From Streptomyces sp. NBC_00620 (GTDB taxonomy: Bacteria > Actinomycetota > Actinomycetes > Streptomycetales > Streptomycetaceae): a stretch of DNA of 64,000 nt. The stretch covers positions 310,001 through 374,000 of the forward strand of contig NZ_JAPENY010000001.1 of NCBI RefSeq assembly GCF_026341825.1, given 5' to 3'. The stretch's first letter is position 1, and each line of letters begins with the position of its first letter. The notes beneath the pieces were generated by a model. The model was not told the origin of the DNA, made no database searches, and saw only the letters and a program-made list of their open reading frames with translations. Made by a program: the position numbers and the translations under genes. This document shows, piece by piece, positions 15,263 through 24,105 of this stretch.

Positions 15263-17461
15263 TCAGTCACCTTCGTCGTCTCCTCCAACATCTTGACCTG
15301 CGCAGATGGCCAGAACATCGGTGCCGAAGCGGTTCAGCTTGCGGACTCCGACGCCAGGGATCCTGGCCAGCTCGCCCTCGTCGTCGGGCACGGTCTCGGC
15401 GATCGCCATCAAGGTCTTGTCGGTGAAGACGCAGAACGCGGGCTGCCCACTGCGCTGTGCCTGCACCGCCCGCCACTCCCGCAACCGCTCGTAGAGACCC
15501 TCGTCCATGTCGGAGGGACAGTCCTCGCAGCGCATCAGTTTCATCTCGCCCGCGTCGGTCAGAGTGCGGCCGCAGACCCTGCAGCGGGCAGGAGTCCGGA
15601 CCGACCGCCGTACGACGGTGCCACCGCTGCTTCCGATGCCGCGCTCGATGCCTCCCGGGCCACCGCCGCTGCTGCTCCGGCCCGCGGTCATGACGGACCC
15701 GGGGCGCAGCCCGTCCAAGAAGCGGCTGGGCCGGCGGTTCGGTCTGCCACCGGGTGAGCGGGACAGTGCCCAGGAGACACCGAGATGCTCCCTCGCGCGC
15801 GTGACGCCGACGTAGAGGAGGCGGCGTTCCTCCTCGATCTGCTCGTCGGTCTTTGCGTAGGTGATCGGCATCATGCCCTCGGCGACAGCGACCAGGAAGA
15901 CGACGTCCCACTCCAGTCCCTTGGCGGAGTGCAGGGAGGCGAGGGTGACGCCCTGGACGGTCGGCGCGTGCTGCGCGCTCGCGCGCTCGTCGAGCTCGGC
16001 CACCAGGTCGCCGAGGGTGGCGCCCTGCTTGGCCGCGGCGAAGTCGTGGGCCAGGTGGACAAGGGCGGCCAACGATTCCCAGCGCTCTCTGACCGCGCCG
16101 GAGCCGGCGGGCGGCTGGTTGGTCCATCCTTCGCCCGACAGGACGGCGCGGACCTGCGAGGGCAGGTCGATGACGTCGTCGAGGAGCGAGTCGTTGCCCC
16201 CGAACCGCGCCGCGGCGCGCAGTGCGGCGCCCGCCTTGCGCACTTCGGGGCGGTCGAAGAACCGCTCGGCGCCACGCAGCTGGTAAGGCACCCCAGCGTC
16301 GGCGAGGGCTTGTTCGTACAGCTCGGACTGGGAGTTCGTACGGAAGAGGATCGCGATCTCGCCCGCAGGGACACCGGAGGCGATGAGGTCGCGGATGCGG
16401 CGGGCGGCACCCTCGGCCTCGGCGGGCTCGTCCGTGTACTCGGCGTAGACGGGTTCGGGGCCCGGGGACCGCTGGGAGATCAGCTCCAGGCGGTGCTCGG
16501 CGGCCCGGCCGCGAGCCTGGGCGAGCAGGCCGTTGGCAAGGTGGACGACCTGGGGCGAGGAGCGGTAGTCGCGTACGAGCTTGACGACGGTGGCCCCGGG
16601 ATGGCGGGTGCGGAAGTCGAGAAGGTGGTCGGGAGTTGCACCGGTGAACGAATAGATCGTCTGGCTGGCGTCGCCGACGACACACAGGCTGTCGCGCTCA
16701 CCGAGCCACAGGTCCAGCAGACGCTGTTGCAGCGGGCTGACGTCCTGGTACTCGTCGACCACGAAGTGCTGGTACTGCGAACGGACCTGCTCCGCGATGT
16801 CGTGGCGGTCCTGAAGGATGGCGACCGTCAGCAGCAGGACGTCCTCGAAGTCGATGACCGCGCGGTCACGCTTGAGGTCTTCGTAGGCTCCGTAGAGCTG
16901 GGCGATTTCGGCTGGGTTGCGGGGGGCATCACGACCGGCCTTCGCGGCGGCGGCCGCATAGTCGGCGGGGATGGTCTGAGTGACCTTGGACCACTCGATC
17001 TCGGCGGTGACATCCCGCAGTTCGCCGCGGTCGAGGCGGATCCGGCAGGCGGCCGCCGCGTCGGCGACGAGCTGGATCTTGCGGTCGACGAGCCGGGGCA
17101 GGCTGCCGCCGACCGCTTTCGGCCAGAAGTACTGGAGTTGGCGCAGTGCGGCCGAGTGGAAGGTGCGGGCCTGGACACCGCCGGCGCCGAGCTGGCGGAG
17201 GCGGCCGCGCATCTCGCCCGCGGCACGGTTGGTGAACGTGACGGCCAGCACGGTGGAGGGCTGCAGTATCCCGGCGCGCACGCCATAGGCGATGCGGTGG
17301 GTGATCGCCCGTGTTTTGCCCGTGCCGGCGCCCGCCAGCACGCACACCGGTCCGTGCAGGGCGGTTGCGACCTCGCGCTGCTCGGGGTCGAGCCCGTCGA
17401 GCACCGCGTCGGCCGTGTCCGGAACCTGCGGGAAGAGGGTGGAGTGCGTTGCTGCTGTCAC
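15263..17461 (-). CDS. uvrD2: ATP-dependent DNA helicase UvrD2
   Basis: A protein of 732 aa from the GTG at 17461 (TAATHSTLFPQVPDTADAV). SF1A motifs: Walker A CVLAGAGTGKTR, VTFTNRAAGEMRGRL, Walker B FVVDEYQDVSP, GDASQTIYSFTGA, VRDYRSS, SAKGLEWDVVFLV, YVGVTRAREHL. After the motor come a tetracysteine element (CRVCGRTLTD ... CEDCP) and a C-terminal HRDC domain (FCVFTDKTLMAIAE ... ARIPGVGVRKLNRFG). Motor plus tetracysteine plus HRDC defines the actinobacterial UvrD2 rather than UvrD1/PcrA. It acts in DNA repair as a 3'-5' translocase. An in-frame extension to 17518 exists but has no SD. It lies between wblC and mycoredoxin, as in mycobacteria. Confidence 0.94.
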   Translation of the reverse strand: MTAATHSTLFPQVPDTADAVLDGLDPEQREVATALHGPVCVLAGAGTGKTRAITHRIAYGVRAGILQPSTVLAVTFTNRAAGEMRGRLRQLGAGGVQARTFHSAALRQLQYFWPKAVGGSLPRLVDRKIQLVADAAAACRIRLDRGELRDVTAEIEWSKVTQTIPADYAAAAAKAGRDAPRNPAEIAQLYGAYEDLKRDRAVIDFEDVLLLTVAILQDRHDIAEQVRSQYQHFVVDEYQDVSPLQQRLLDLWLGERDSLCVVGDASQTIYSFTGATPDHLLDFRTRHPGATVVKLVRDYRSSPQVVHLANGLLAQARGRAAEHRLELISQRSPGPEPVYAEYTDEPAEAEGAARRIRDLIASGVPAGEIAILFRTNSQSELYEQALADAGVPYQLRGAERFFDRPEVRKAGAALRAAARFGGNDSLLDDVIDLPSQVRAVLSGEGWTNQPPAGSGAVRERWESLAALVHLAHDFAAAKQGATLGDLVAELDERASAQHAPTVQGVTLASLHSAKGLEWDVVFLVAVAEGMMPITYAKTDEQIEEERRLLYVGVTRAREHLGVSWALSRSPGGRPNRRPSRFLDGLRPGSVMTAGRSSSGGGPGGIERGIGSSGGTVVRRSVRTPARCRVCGRTLTDAGEMKLMRCEDCPSDMDEGLYERLREWRAVQAQRSGQPAFCVFTDKTLMAIAETVPDDEGELARIPGVGVRKLNRFGTDVLAICAGQDVGGDDEGD

Positions 17462-17500
17462 CCCGCCATGCTGCCAGGTCGCCGGGGACGGATGAGTCGG

Positions 17501-17509
17501 TTGTCCACA
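17501..17509 (+). promoter_or_regulatory. DnaA-box 9-mer (TTGTCCACA)
   Basis: A perfect match to the Streptomyces DnaA-box consensus in the 185-bp region between the divergent uvrD2 and mycoredoxin genes, 40 bp before the uvrD2 start. Regulatory relevance is inferred. Confidence 0.5.
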
Positions 17510-17646
17510 GGGAGGCACCCGCAGTCGTACTAATGCGGCAGGCGTGGCGTCCCCGCAGGGGTACCCCCCGCGGGAATGGCGGCCCGGTCACGTACGTTCC
17601 ACTGACGCGACCACGCACCCCGACGCCGTAAAGGAGCGCAATCGAC

Positions 17647-17889
17647 ATGCCGGGCACTGTGACGATGTACAGCACCACGTGGTGCGGCTACTGCCGTCGG
17701 CTGAAGAGCCAGATGGACCGCGAGGGCATCACGTACAACGAGATCAACATCGAGCAGGACCCGCAGTCGGCGGCGTTCGTGGAGAAGGCGAACGGCGGAA
17801 ACCAGACGGTTCCCACCGTTCTCTTCCCGGACGGTTCGACGCTGACGAACCCTTCGCTGGCGCAGGTCAAGCAGAAGATCGGCGCCTAG
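17647..17889 (+). CDS. mrx1: mycoredoxin (Mrx1-type glutaredoxin-like protein)
   Basis: A protein of 80 aa with a thioredoxin fold. The redox motif CGYC (YSTTWCGYCRRLKSQMDREG, residues about 8-27) and the cis-Pro loop TVPTVLFPDG are present. CGYC plus the WCGYC context identifies mycoredoxin, which reduces mycothiol-mixed disulfides in actinobacteria. It is cytosolic. The SD AAGGAG lies 10 nt upstream of the ATG. It is divergent from uvrD2 and convergent with nudC, the same trio arrangement that I recall from M. tuberculosis. Confidence 0.92.
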   Translation: MPGTVTMYSTTWCGYCRRLKSQMDREGITYNEINIEQDPQSAAFVEKANGGNQTVPTVLFPDGSTLTNPSLAQVKQKIGA

Positions 17890-17932
17890 GCGGCGCATCC
17901 GGCCGCCCGCCGCGTCGGCCGTCCGGCCGGCG

Positions 17933-18880
17933 TCAGGCGGCCGCCCCTCGCGTCGGCAGGGGCTTGCCGTACCAGAGCTCGATCAGTCGGGCCGCAATCG
18001 AGATCCCGTAGGGAGGCAGCACCTCCCCGGACTCGAAGGCGGCCCGCAGGTCTTCGCGGGAGAACCAGCGGGCCTCTTCGATCTCTTCGCCGTCGACGTT
18101 GATCTCGGACGACTGGGCGCGGGCCATGAAGCCCAGCATCAGGCTGGAGGGGAACGGCCAGGGCTGGCTGGCGACGTACTCCACCGCGCCGACCGTGATG
18201 CCGGCCTCCTCGAAGACCTCGCGGCGCACCGACTGCTCGATGGACTCGCCGGGCTCGACGAAGCCGGCGAGGGTGGAGAAGCGGCCCTCGGGCCAGTGCA
18301 CCTGGCGGCCGAGCAGGATGCGGTCCTCGTCGTCCGTGACAGCCATGATCACGGCCGGGTCGGTGCGCGGGTAGTGCTCGGCGCCGCAGGCGGGGCAGCG
18401 GCGGATGTGGCCGGCCGCCGCGATGACGGTGCGTTCGCCGCAGCGTGAGCAGAAGCGGTGCAGCCGCTGCCAGTTCTCCAGGGCGACCGCGTGCACCATG
18501 AGGCCCGCGTCGCGGGGTGACAGCAGGAGTCCCGCCTCGCGCAGGCCCGCCGGGCGAGCCGACTGGTCGATGCGGCCGGGGAGCGCGTCCTTCTGGAGTG
18601 CGAAATAGCTCACACCATCGTCGTCCGTGCCCAGGAAGTAGCGGTGCGCCTCGGTGAGCGGGGCCTCGAAGGAGGGGGTCATCACCAGTTCGGTGTTGCC
18701 GTCCGCCGTCTCGTCGATCAGGACCTGGCCGCCGGAGACCACGAAGGCGCGGGTGGTGGGGTGGCTCCACGCCGCGGCGAGCCAGGCCTCGTCGAGCCGG
18801 TGATGGGCGGCCCGGTCGATGCCGCTCGGGGCGGTGAGCGAGATGGGACGGTCGGCGGTGTGGTCGGTCCAGGTGGTCAC
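17933..18880 (-). CDS. nudC: NAD+ diphosphatase / NAD-decapping hydrolase NudC
   Basis: A protein of 315 aa from the GTG at 18880 (TTWTDHTADRP), GGAAG 5 nt upstream; a TTG four codons earlier is less likely. It has a zinc ribbon FCSRCGERTV ... RRCPACGAEHYPRTDPAVI, a Nudix box GFVEPGESIEQSVRREVFEE then AGI, and the NudC signature SQPWPFPSSLM just after the box. It hydrolyses NAD(H) to NMN and AMP and removes NAD caps from RNA in family members. It is full length with all metal-binding Glu residues present. It is downstream of, and same strand as, the dipeptidase. Confidence 0.94.
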   Translation of the reverse strand: MTTWTDHTADRPISLTAPSGIDRAAHHRLDEAWLAAAWSHPTTRAFVVSGGQVLIDETADGNTELVMTPSFEAPLTEAHRYFLGTDDDGVSYFALQKDALPGRIDQSARPAGLREAGLLLSPRDAGLMVHAVALENWQRLHRFCSRCGERTVIAAAGHIRRCPACGAEHYPRTDPAVIMAVTDDEDRILLGRQVHWPEGRFSTLAGFVEPGESIEQSVRREVFEEAGITVGAVEYVASQPWPFPSSLMLGFMARAQSSEINVDGEEIEEARWFSREDLRAAFESGEVLPPYGISIAARLIELWYGKPLPTRGAAA

Positions 18881-19001
18881 GGGTGCTTCCAACTCCCCCG
18901 GTGTGACGGTTATTTCGGCGGGCGGTTCAGCAGGGCGGGTGTGGCGGGGGCTGTTCAGGGCGTTGATCGCCTTCTTCGTGGATGCCTTCTGGATGCCTTC
19001 T

Positions 19002-20414
19002 TCAATGTGCCTCGCGCCAGTTCTCGGCCAGATCGCCCCACAGGTAGGCGGTGGTTTCGACGCCCTTCAGGAGGAGATCCAGTTCGACCTTCTCGTTGGG
19101 GGCGTGCCAGCCGTCCGACGGGACGGAGATGCCCAGGAACAGCACGGGGGCGCCGAGGACTTCCTGGAGGTCGGCAGCGGGTCCCGAGCCTCCCGAGCGG
19201 GTGAAGCGGATGGTCTGCTCGAAAGCGCGGCCCATGGCGCGTGCGACGGACTGGAGGGCCGGATGGTCCAGGGGCGTGAGGCACGGGCGCGTGGCCGGGG
19301 CGAACGTGATCTCGTGCCGGATCCCCGCGGGCAGCTGCTCGACGGCCCAGGCGCGTACGGCCTTCTCGATGTGGTCCGGGTCCTGGCCCGCGACCAGCCT
19401 GAAGGAGAGCTTCACCATGGCCGAGGACGGGACGATCGTCTTGCTGCCGGGGCCTTGGTAGCCGCCTCCGATGCCGTTGACCTCGGCGGTCGGACGGGCC
19501 CAGACGCGCTCCAGGGTGGTGTGTCCGGCCTCTCCGTGAGCGGCCGTCGACCTGGCCGTGCGCAGCCACTCGGCCTCGTCGAAGGGCAGCTCGGCGAAGA
19601 GTTCGCGCTCCCGTTCGGTGAGTTCGATGATGCCTTCGTAGAAGCCGGGCACGGCCACCCGCGCGTGCTCGTCGTGCAGGGCCGCGACGAGCCGGGCGAC
19701 CGCGGTGGCCGGGTTGGGCACGGCTCCGCCGAAGGCCCCGGAGTGGATGTCCTGGTCGGGGCCGTACAGCTCGATCTCGCACTCGGCGAGGCCGCGCATG
19801 CCGGTGCACACCGTGGGGGTGTCCTCGGACCACATGCCGGTGTCGGAGACGATCACGGCATCGGCGGCGAGTCGGTCCGCGTGCGCTTCGACGAGGTGCC
19901 GGAAGTACGGGGAACCGGATTCCTCCTCGCCCTCGATGAGGAGCTTGAGGTGTACGGCGGGAGCGGTGCGCCCGGTGGCGGCGAGGTGGGCGCGGACGCC
20001 GAGTGTGTGGAAGAACACCTGGCCCTTGTCGTCCGCCGCCCCGCGCGCGTGGAGGCGGTTTCCGCGGATCACCGGCTCGAAGGGCTCGGTGTCCCAGCCG
20101 TCCTCGCGGGCGGCGGGCTGCACATCGTGGTGTCCGTAGACGAGGACCGTGGGTGCTTCGGGGTCCTCGGAGGGCCACTCGGCGAACACGGCGGGCGCGC
20201 CTGCCGTGGCCCAGACCTCGGTGGTCGGGAAGCCGGTCTCCTGAAGCTTGGCGGCAAGCCAGTCGGCGCTGCGCCGTACGTCCGCCGCGTGGTCGGGCTG
20301 GGCCGACACCGAGGGGATCCGCAGCCACTCCGCGAGGTCGTCGAGGAACGCGGCGCGGTGCTCCTGGATGTACGCGCGGACGGTGCTGACGGCGTTGTCA
20401 ACGGGCTTGCTCAT
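19002..20414 (-). CDS. M20 family metallodipeptidase
   Basis: A protein of 470 aa from the ATG at 20414. Zinc-ligand regions of M20 dipeptidases: VLVYGHHDVQPA (His and downstream Asp), RGAADDKGQVFFH (bridging Asp), LLIEGEEESGSP (catalytic Glu pair), VIVSDTGMWSEDTP (Asp), and the C-terminal His in SDGWHAPNEKVEL. The dimerisation-domain segment DIHSGAFGGAVPNPATA is intact. It is cytosolic, probably acting on di- or short peptides. It replaces the K+-channel-like gene that I recall at this point in M. tuberculosis between nudC and adnB. Confidence 0.9.
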   Translation of the reverse strand: MSKPVDNAVSTVRAYIQEHRAAFLDDLAEWLRIPSVSAQPDHAADVRRSADWLAAKLQETGFPTTEVWATAGAPAVFAEWPSEDPEAPTVLVYGHHDVQPAAREDGWDTEPFEPVIRGNRLHARGAADDKGQVFFHTLGVRAHLAATGRTAPAVHLKLLIEGEEESGSPYFRHLVEAHADRLAADAVIVSDTGMWSEDTPTVCTGMRGLAECEIELYGPDQDIHSGAFGGAVPNPATAVARLVAALHDEHARVAVPGFYEGIIELTERERELFAELPFDEAEWLRTARSTAAHGEAGHTTLERVWARPTAEVNGIGGGYQGPGSKTIVPSSAMVKLSFRLVAGQDPDHIEKAVRAWAVEQLPAGIRHEITFAPATRPCLTPLDHPALQSVARAMGRAFEQTIRFTRSGGSGPAADLQEVLGAPVLFLGISVPSDGWHAPNEKVELDLLLKGVETTAYLWGDLAENWREAH

Positions 20415-20424
20415 GCCCACGAGC

Positions 20425-23400
20425 CTATCCGCCCACAGAGGCGTGTTCGTCCGGTGGTTCACCGGATGCCCCTTCCTGTGGGCCCTCCATGAGCAGCCGC
20501 TCCAGTGCTGCCCGGTCCGGAAGGCCGTCGGGTCGGACCACCTCGCCGCTACGGACGTACAGGAACGCTGCCTTGACCGACTCCAGGGGCACGCCCTGCT
20601 GCTCGGCCCAGGCGAGGCGGTAGATCGCGAGCTGGAGCGGGTCCGCGGTGCGGCTGCGGTTGGTCTTCCAGTCGACGATCTCGTACGTCCTGCCGTCACC
20701 CTGTCCGTGTCCCGCGTCCTCGTCGCCCTGCCGGTACCCCGCGTCCCCGTCGGCCTCCCTGTAGACCGCGTCGATACGACCGCGCACGACGCGTCCGGCA
20801 ATGGCGAGCTGGAAGGGGACCTCGACGCGGTAGGGAGTGCGGTGCGCGTAAGGCGTGCGTTCGAAGGAGTCCTTGAGGGCCTCAAGGTCACGCTCGTCGG
20901 CGATCTCGGCCTCGCTGCCGGGCAGCTCCTCCGGATCGAGCATGGGCAGCCGAAGCTCTTCGAAGCGGGATTCCACCCATGCGTGGAAGCGGGTCCCGCG
21001 GCGCGCGGCGGGCTGCGGAGGGCGCGGCATGGGGCGCGCCAGCTCCTGCGCGAAGCCGTCCGGGTCGGCGGTCAGGCGCAGCACCTGCGACGCGGTGAGC
21101 GACGACGGCAGAGGTACGTCCGTGACACCGGCGCGGGCACGCAGGAGCTCTCCGGTGAGCGCGTCCAGGTCGCGGTCCCAGGAGGCGAGCGTGCGGGATT
21201 CCTCGGGGGTGAGGCGCATCGGGTCCTCGGGGTGAGGACGAGCCTCGGGGGCCGGTGCCTGATGCGGGACCGTCGGGCGGTCCGCCGTCCAGGAGTCCCA
21301 GTCGGCGCCGTCGTCCGCGGGGAGGTCCGGCGGTTCTTCGTCCTCCGGCGGAGGCGGCCACTCGGGGTCCTCGTAGGAGGACGAGTCGTGGGCGGCCCCT
21401 GGATGGGCGTCCTCGTGGGACGCGACCCGCTCCAGGTGGGCGAGTACGGTCTCCGCGGCCGCGCGGCGGCGGGCGAGTGCCGCGTCGTCGAGCGGGAGCG
21501 GCCACGCGCGGTCGGCGGACGCCTCGTGGAGGGCGGGGTTCTCGTCGTCCTCGGCCGGCTCGTCCGCCCAGGCCTCGATCTCGCCGTGTCCGGCCGCGCA
21601 GTGGTCGTGCAGGGCGTGCAGGAAGTCCGAGGGCCCGCGCGGCTTCTTCTGGGAGGGGCCCCACCAGTGGCCGGAGCCGATCAGGAGGGAGCGGGGGCGG
21701 GTGAAGGTGACGTAGCCGAGGCGGAGTTCCTCGGTGTGCTGGTGGTCCTTCATCGCCTCGTGGAAGGCTTTGATGCCCCTGGTGTCCCAGGCGCCGATGT
21801 CGGGCAGCGTGTCGGCGTCCCCGCGCAGTTCGTGCGGCAGGACCTTGCCCTGGGCAGTCCATTTCTCGCGGCCCTGGGTGCTGGGAAAGGTGCCGGTGAC
21901 GAGGCCGGGGACCACGACGACGTCCCATTCCAGGCCCTTGGACTTGTGCGCGGTGAGCACCTTGACGGTGTTCTCGCCGCCCGGGAGGGCGTTGTCGAGG
22001 CCCTTCTCGTACTGCGCGGCCGTGCGCAGGAAACCGAGGAAGGCCAGCAGGGTCGCCTCGCCGTCGCCCGCGGCGAAGGAGGCGGCGACGTCCAGGAAGT
22101 TCGACAGCGTCTCGCGTCGGCGGGCGGCCAGCGCGTGCGGGGACGCGGAGAGTTCGACCTCCAGGCCGGTGACGGCGAGCACCCGGTGCAGGACGTCCAT
22201 CAGCGGGTCGGCGAGCGAGCGGCGCAGGTCGCGCAGTTCGGCGGCGAGTCGCGCGAAACGCACCCTCGCGTCGGGTGAGAAGGGCAGTCCGTCGTCGTCC
22301 CCCTGGGCCTCGATGGGCATCTCCAGGAACGTGTCGAGCGCGTCCGCGAGCGATATCACCTCGGCCGGGTCGACCCCCTCGACGGCCGCGGCGAGCCGAC
22401 GGTCCGGGTCGTCGTCGGCGCCCACGCGCGCGTGGGTCACGAGAAAGCGGGCGCGCCTCCCCAGGAGGGCCAGGTCGCGCGGGCCGATGCGCCAGCGCGG
22501 GCCGGTGAGCAGGCGGACGAGTGAGGCGTTGGCACCTGGGTCCTGGAGGACCTCGCAGACGGCCACGAGATCGGCGACCTCGGGGAGGTGCAGCAGCCCG
22601 GAGAGGCCCACCACCTCGACGGGGATGTCGCGGGCGACGAGCGCGCCCTGGATCTCGGCGAAGTCGGTCGCCGTACGGCACAGCACGGCGATCTCGCCGG
22701 GTGCCTTTCCGGTGCGTACGAGATGGGCGATGGAGTCGGCGAGCCAGTTGATCTCCTCGGCGTGGGTGCGCAACAGCGCGCAGCGGACCAGGCCGTCGCG
22801 CTCGGCTCCGGGGGCTGGGCGGAGTGCCTCCACGCCCGCGTGCATGGCGCGCAGGGGCTCCGCGAGGCCGTTGGCGAGTTCCAGGAGGCGGCCACCGCTG
22901 CGGCGGTTCTCGCTGAGAGCCTGGCGGGTCGCTGGACGGCCGTCGGGGTGCGCGAAGTGCTCGGGGAAGTCGTCGAGGTTGGCGACGGAGGCGCCGCGCC
23001 AGCCGTAGATCGCCTGGCAGGGGTCGCCGACCGCGGTCACCGGGTGGCCCGTGCCGCTGCCGAAGAGACCGGCGAGCAGGACACGTTGGGCGACCGATGT
23101 GTCCTGGTACTCGTCCAGCAGGACCACTCGGAACTCGTCGCGCAGGATGGTTCCGACCTCGGGTCGGGTGCGGGCCAGGGTGGCCGACAGGGCGATCTGA
23201 TCGCCGAAGTCGAGGAGGTCACGTTCGCGTTTGGCCGCGCGGTAGCGGCCCACCAGCTCGGCGAGTTCGCGCCGGGCCGCCGCTGCCTCGGGAACCTTGC
23301 GCAGGTCGGCGTTGGTGAGTTTGGCGCTCTCCAGGGAGCGCAGCAGTTCGGCGTCGTAGGCGCGCAGGTCCTCGGGGCGTACGAGGTGTTCGGAGAGCTC

Positions 23401-23925
23401 GGAGTCGAGCGTGAGGAGGTCGCCGACGAGGTCCGGGAAGGAGCGGGTCAGCGCCGGGTACGGTCCCGGTGCTTCGCGCAGCACGCGGGCGGCGAGCTGG
23501 TAGCGGGTGGCGTCGGCGAGCAGGCGGGATGTCGGTTCGAGCCCGATGCGCAGGCCGTGGTCGGTCAGCAGGCGGCCCGCGAAGGCGTGGTACGTGGAGA
23601 TGACGGGCTCGCCGGGCGGGTTGTCCGGGTCGATCACGTCCGGGTCGGTGACGCCTGCCTTGATGAGCGCCTTGCGGACGCGCTCGGCGAGTTCGCCGGC
23701 CGCCTTGTTGGTGAACGTCAGGCCGAGAACCTGCTCGGGGGCGACCTGCCCGGTGCCGACCAGCCACACCACGCGTGCCGCCATCACCGTGGTCTTGCCC
23801 GAACCGGCTCCGGCCACGATCACCTGCGGGGCGGGCGGTGCGGTGATGCAGGCCGTCTGCTCCGGGGTGAACGGGATGCCGAGGAGCTCTTTGAGCTGTT
23901 CGGGGTCGGTGATACGGGCTGGCAC
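20425..23925 (-). CDS. adnB: AdnB, UvrD-like helicase / RecB-like nuclease subunit
   Basis: A protein of 1166 aa from the GTG at 23925; there is no SD, and TAGCCT 7 nt upstream suggests a leaderless start. Motor motifs: VIVAGAGSGKTTVMA, GLTFTNKAAGELAER, VVLLDEYQDTSVAQR, GDPCQAIYGWRGA, TAHKSKGLEWDVVVV, LGYVTFTRPRSLL. The C-terminal RecB nuclease core is RGRIDAVYREAD ... EIVDWKTNRS ... LQLAIYRLAWAEQQ, with Asp, Asp and Lys in place. No cluster cysteines are seen, as expected for AdnB. A Gly/Asp/Gln-rich insert sits inside the nuclease hairpin between the Asp and the DWK strand. With AdnA it forms the actinobacterial double-strand-break resection complex. Confidence 0.93.
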   Translation of the reverse strand: MPARITDPEQLKELLGIPFTPEQTACITAPPAPQVIVAGAGSGKTTVMAARVVWLVGTGQVAPEQVLGLTFTNKAAGELAERVRKALIKAGVTDPDVIDPDNPPGEPVISTYHAFAGRLLTDHGLRIGLEPTSRLLADATRYQLAARVLREAPGPYPALTRSFPDLVGDLLTLDSELSEHLVRPEDLRAYDAELLRSLESAKLTNADLRKVPEAAAARRELAELVGRYRAAKRERDLLDFGDQIALSATLARTRPEVGTILRDEFRVVLLDEYQDTSVAQRVLLAGLFGSGTGHPVTAVGDPCQAIYGWRGASVANLDDFPEHFAHPDGRPATRQALSENRRSGGRLLELANGLAEPLRAMHAGVEALRPAPGAERDGLVRCALLRTHAEEINWLADSIAHLVRTGKAPGEIAVLCRTATDFAEIQGALVARDIPVEVVGLSGLLHLPEVADLVAVCEVLQDPGANASLVRLLTGPRWRIGPRDLALLGRRARFLVTHARVGADDDPDRRLAAAVEGVDPAEVISLADALDTFLEMPIEAQGDDDGLPFSPDARVRFARLAAELRDLRRSLADPLMDVLHRVLAVTGLEVELSASPHALAARRRETLSNFLDVAASFAAGDGEATLLAFLGFLRTAAQYEKGLDNALPGGENTVKVLTAHKSKGLEWDVVVVPGLVTGTFPSTQGREKWTAQGKVLPHELRGDADTLPDIGAWDTRGIKAFHEAMKDHQHTEELRLGYVTFTRPRSLLIGSGHWWGPSQKKPRGPSDFLHALHDHCAAGHGEIEAWADEPAEDDENPALHEASADRAWPLPLDDAALARRRAAAETVLAHLERVASHEDAHPGAAHDSSSYEDPEWPPPPEDEEPPDLPADDGADWDSWTADRPTVPHQAPAPEARPHPEDPMRLTPEESRTLASWDRDLDALTGELLRARAGVTDVPLPSSLTASQVLRLTADPDGFAQELARPMPRPPQPAARRGTRFHAWVESRFEELRLPMLDPEELPGSEAEIADERDLEALKDSFERTPYAHRTPYRVEVPFQLAIAGRVVRGRIDAVYREADGDAGYRQGDEDAGHGQGDGRTYEIVDWKTNRSRTADPLQLAIYRLAWAEQQGVPLESVKAAFLYVRSGEVVRPDGLPDRAALERLLMEGPQEGASGEPPDEHASVGG

Positions 23926-24105
23926 GTCAGAGAGGCTAGCGGCGCGCACTGACAGTGGGGGCCACATCGGCCGTGGGGCACAAGGATGCGCTGGTCAGCA
24001 CGGGTGGTGCGATGCGTCACGCACGTCGCACCACTCGACGCGCAGGCGTCACCCGGCCACACGCGCGTGCCTCGACCGCACCCACGTCACTCGATCGCGC
24101 CCCCG

